DNA of 39,502 bases, taken from IMG/VR virus record IMGVR_UViG_3300044627_006044, positions 1 through 39,502 of that record. One strand, given 5' to 3'. Below, one piece after another: positions 37,511 through 39,502 of this stretch. Position numbers and translations under genes: made by a program. The DNA is from a virus. Each line of letters starts with the position of its first letter. The first letter of the stretch is position 1. The notes under the pieces are model-generated. The model searched no databases and had not been told where the DNA came from. It saw only the letters and a list, made by a program, of their open reading frames with translations.

Positions 37511-38798
37511 GTCTGACCCTGTAGGTGAAGGGATCTAATCGTCCCCCATTCCCCAACCGTTCTACCCGGCTTGATGTGCCGGCGCGTTGCCACCACTTGT
37601 GGAAGGTCGCGAACGAAACCCCAAGAATCTGGCAATACCGTTCCGCTGTGCGGTTGGGAAACTGATCAATCACGCCCGTGAAATCCACATCGCGCACGCG
37701 TTGCCCGACCCCTGGGGAAACCTCGGGCCCGACGTAGGCAAAGCTGGCACTGAGCCGACCGAACGACTCGGTTTTCCGGAACTTTCCTTTTTGCTTCGGG
37801 CACGACAGGGCAGAGATCGACCCACACAGCCGCCAGCTCTTCGAACGGGTCCGGTGGTGGATCATGGCGGGATGTCCGGACCGGCTGTAGAAGGTGAATC
37901 CCAGGCCGGTGTAGATCGCAGCGATGGCCTCGCTCACCGCACTGCCGAGCCCCACCCCCTGAAAATCCGGCAGGCAGACGATGCGGTGTTCACGCCGGCA
38001 ATCCTCGTTCTGGCCACGATGGTTGATCACCGCCGCGAACACCGCCGGGCGCTGCTCGACGGTGGCCAGCCAGCATTCCGCGGCGTGGCTGAGATCGGCA
38101 CTTAGATAGTGATGGTGTGCGAACATTCGCCAAGCCGCTGCAGAGCACCGGTAGATTTCGACCTGAATGGCGGGTCGTCGCTGAAGAGACCTCCATCGGA
38201 ACTCGCCGGTGTGAGGCTCGTAGGTCCAGTCCGGCTGCAGCCATTCGATGATGTCATCGTGACAGGCGACGGCCACAAATTTTTTTGTGGGTAACCCCCG
38301 CACCGTCTTGGCGACGGCGGCCGAGCCGATGCGGGCGACGGTGCGATCGACCACCGACGTAAACTCGTCAATGACCACCAGGTCTTGCGGGTCCGCCAAG
38401 GCCCGGGCCACCGTGGTGCGAAACTGCTCGCCATTCGACAAACACTGGAACGGCCGCAGCCAAGCCGGAGGGCTCGAAAACCCGACGCTGGAGAGCAGCC
38501 CGGTGATTTGTTTGATCGACATGTTCTCCGGGAATCCGTCGACCACCGCCGCAGTCGGCGACCACTCGTAACCGCCGACCAGGTGGGGGCCAAACAACTC
38601 CCTGGCAATGGTGGATTTGCCGCATCCCGAGGGGCCATGGATCAGCCCAATCCGCCACGGTTTTTCAAAGGTTGGCAGCGAGACCTGCCAGCTGACCCGG
38701 GACTGTTTGGTGGGGGCCAGGTCAAACATTCCCTCGAGTTGTTTGACGCGGGCCGATCGCTCGACCCGCACCTGATTTACGACACGACGGCGCGACAC
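37503..38798 (-). CDS. ABC-type ATPase fused to GNAT (Mom-like) domain
   Basis: A 431-aa protein. The ATPase has Walker A GPSGCGKST (55-63), signature CLSNGEQ (119-125), Walker B LVVIDEFTSVVD (140-151) and H-loop H180 in VACHDD. A GNAT domain follows: RIVCLPDFQGVGLGSAVSEA carries the acyl-CoA motif A, and FYSRSGHPAMIHHRTRSKSW resembles the Mom-type DNA-modifying branch. The C-terminus (RTAERYCQILGVSFATFHKW) looks like a helix-turn-helix. No membrane part exists, so this is not a transporter. The start GTG 38798 overlaps the ParB-like gene by 22 bp. DNA base modification is an inference. Confidence 0.85.
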   Translation of the reverse strand: MSRRRVVNQVRVERSARVKQLEGMFDLAPTKQSRVSWQVSLPTFEKPWRIGLIHGPSGCGKSTIARELFGPHLVGGYEWSPTAAVVDGFPENMSIKQITGLLSSVGFSSPPAWLRPFQCLSNGEQFRTTVARALADPQDLVVIDEFTSVVDRTVARIGSAAVAKTVRGLPTKKFVAVACHDDIIEWLQPDWTYEPHTGEFRWRSLQRRPAIQVEIYRCSAAAWRMFAHHHYLSADLSHAAECWLATVEQRPAVFAAVINHRGQNEDCRREHRIVCLPDFQGVGLGSAVSEAIAAIYTGLGFTFYSRSGHPAMIHHRTRSKSWRLCGSISALSCPKQKGKFRKTESFGRLSASFAYVGPEVSPGVGQRVRDVDFTGVIDQFPNRTAERYCQILGVSFATFHKWWQRAGTSSRVERLGNGGRLDPFTYRVRHG

Positions 38799-39442
38799 TC
38801 CACCCCCCTGTTCTCCAGCTCCTCCAGCAGGATTCGCTGGTGCGTTTCGTCGGTGCAGGTGATCAGAATCTGAAACCGTTCTGGCACCTCCCCGACGTTC
38901 CCCTCTGGCTCCTCCAGCTCGTCATCCGCGACGATCAAATCCAGCTCCTCCGCCAGCTCAGAAAACATCGACTGCAGGGCCTCGTCGCCCACTGCCACCT
39001 CCCGCAACTGGCGTTCAAGGGCCGCTTTGTCCCAACCCGACATGTCTGTCAACCGGTTGTCGGCGATCGCATACGCCGTGCCGGTGGCGTTGTCCCATTG
39101 GACCACCACAGCCGCCATCTGAGCCCACCGGTGGTCCCCCTCCGCGTACAGTCGACGGGCAGCCTCCAGCCGCCCATGCCCGGCCCGCAACAGGTTGGTC
39201 CCCGCCTGCACCACCAACGGGATGGTTTGCCCAAACTGCCGCAGGCTCCCCATCAGCGCGGTCAACTGGTGGTCGTCATGCAGCCGGGCGTTGGACTGGT
39301 CTGGCACCATCTCGGCAATGGGCATCGCAAGCACCCTGAGGCCCTCCGCAATGTGCGAGAGATCCGGCGGTCCCGGTGGCTCGGACGCGGCAGCCGCGTT
39401 CCTCGTGCGTTTCCCTGCGGTTTTGGCTGCTGTTTTGGCCAT
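38777..39442 (-). CDS. ParB-like N-terminal domain protein
   Basis: A 221-aa protein from ATG 39442; the TTG seven codons earlier is rejected. A basic, Ala-rich N-terminus precedes LRVLAMPIAEMVPDQSNARL, MGSLRQFGQTIPLVVQAGTN, LRAGHGRLEAARRLYAEGD: the ParB/Srx core with GHGRLEAA as its conserved box. The acidic C-terminal half (ADDELEEPEGNVGEVPERF) is followed by a short domain. It overlaps the ABC/GNAT gene, so the two work together, most likely on DNA. No ParA is nearby. Confidence 0.88.
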   Translation of the reverse strand: MAKTAAKTAGKRTRNAAAASEPPGPPDLSHIAEGLRVLAMPIAEMVPDQSNARLHDDHQLTALMGSLRQFGQTIPLVVQAGTNLLRAGHGRLEAARRLYAEGDHRWAQMAAVVVQWDNATGTAYAIADNRLTDMSGWDKAALERQLREVAVGDEALQSMFSELAEELDLIVADDELEEPEGNVGEVPERFQILITCTDETHQRILLEELENRGVECRAVVS

Positions 39443-39502
39443 GGTAGTAGTATGCGACCTCAAAAAACCTTGGAAAGCGAAAAAGGCGCGAGCCGTGCGA
39501 CC
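39443..39502 (-). other. Upstream region of ParB-like gene
   Basis: Sixty bases with a small GGC-TCGC-GCC hairpin followed by TTTTT on the minus strand, which may terminate a gene lying outside the window. A further TTTTTT run and TACTACTACC lie close to the ATG. No clear promoter can be placed. Confidence 0.3.

Overview
The window is one tailed-phage genome segment (temperate siphovirus or prophage) with high GC and no recognisable host gene. Evidence: a GpA-type large terminase, a Nu1-like small terminase, a lambda-type portal, a fused S49 protease/major capsid gene, a tail tube protein, a tape measure, tail-tip proteins and a tyrosine recombinase. The host is not readable directly. The recombinase variant (YSAR in place of HxxR), frequent GTG/TTG starts, a papain-like peptidase and several glycosyltransferase-like genes would fit a planctomycete host, but that is only an inference.

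Almost everything is transcribed leftward (minus strand), and most gene junctions overlap as ATGA, GTGA or TGATG, so this is a long translationally coupled operon series. From right to left: a ParB-like protein and an ABC-ATPase/GNAT fusion (39.4-37.5 kb, candidate DNA-modification pair); a small unknown gene; small and large terminase (37.3-34.7 kb); a zinc-ribbon protein; then, after an inserted island, a gpW-like joining protein, a small secreted protein, portal, protease-capsid fusion and a probable decoration protein, the last two each followed by a terminator-like hairpin (31.3-25.7 kb). Next come head-tail and tail-completion genes, tail tube, a probable tail chaperone with a -1 frameshift signal, tape measure, tail-tip proteins and two Thr-tract proteins (25.7-15.9 kb).

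The left 16 kb is accessory. It holds a zinc-binding glycosyltransferase-like gene, a lower-GC ParB-like gene flanked by two odd tRNA-like sequences, three tandem one-pass membrane proteins, and a run of small coupled genes, one with an in-frame amber codon. It continues with a DUF5131 (Gp37/Gp68) protein, a Cys-rich protein, a beta-class DNA methyltransferase, two more glycosyltransferase-like genes, the integrase, a secreted Pro-rich protein, a papain-like peptidase and membrane/coiled-coil proteins, ending in a tail-type gene cut by the window edge.

The most unusual part is the only rightward block (about 31.4-34.2 kb), lodged inside the packaging/head operon. It contains seven small genes (four to five orphans, an excisionase-like HTH and an ASCH protein) separated by repeated regulatory modules. 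Two near-identical promoter-leaders carry palindromes in the -35/-10 spacer, a TTCC(RY)GGAA palindrome about 49 nt upstream, and a conserved mini-ORF starting MSDAQR. Two 54-nt hairpin/RBS modules differ at two positions, and two hairpin blocks close units. This looks like a cassette-accretion island with its own regulator-responsive promoters and is the best candidate for an undescribed system here.
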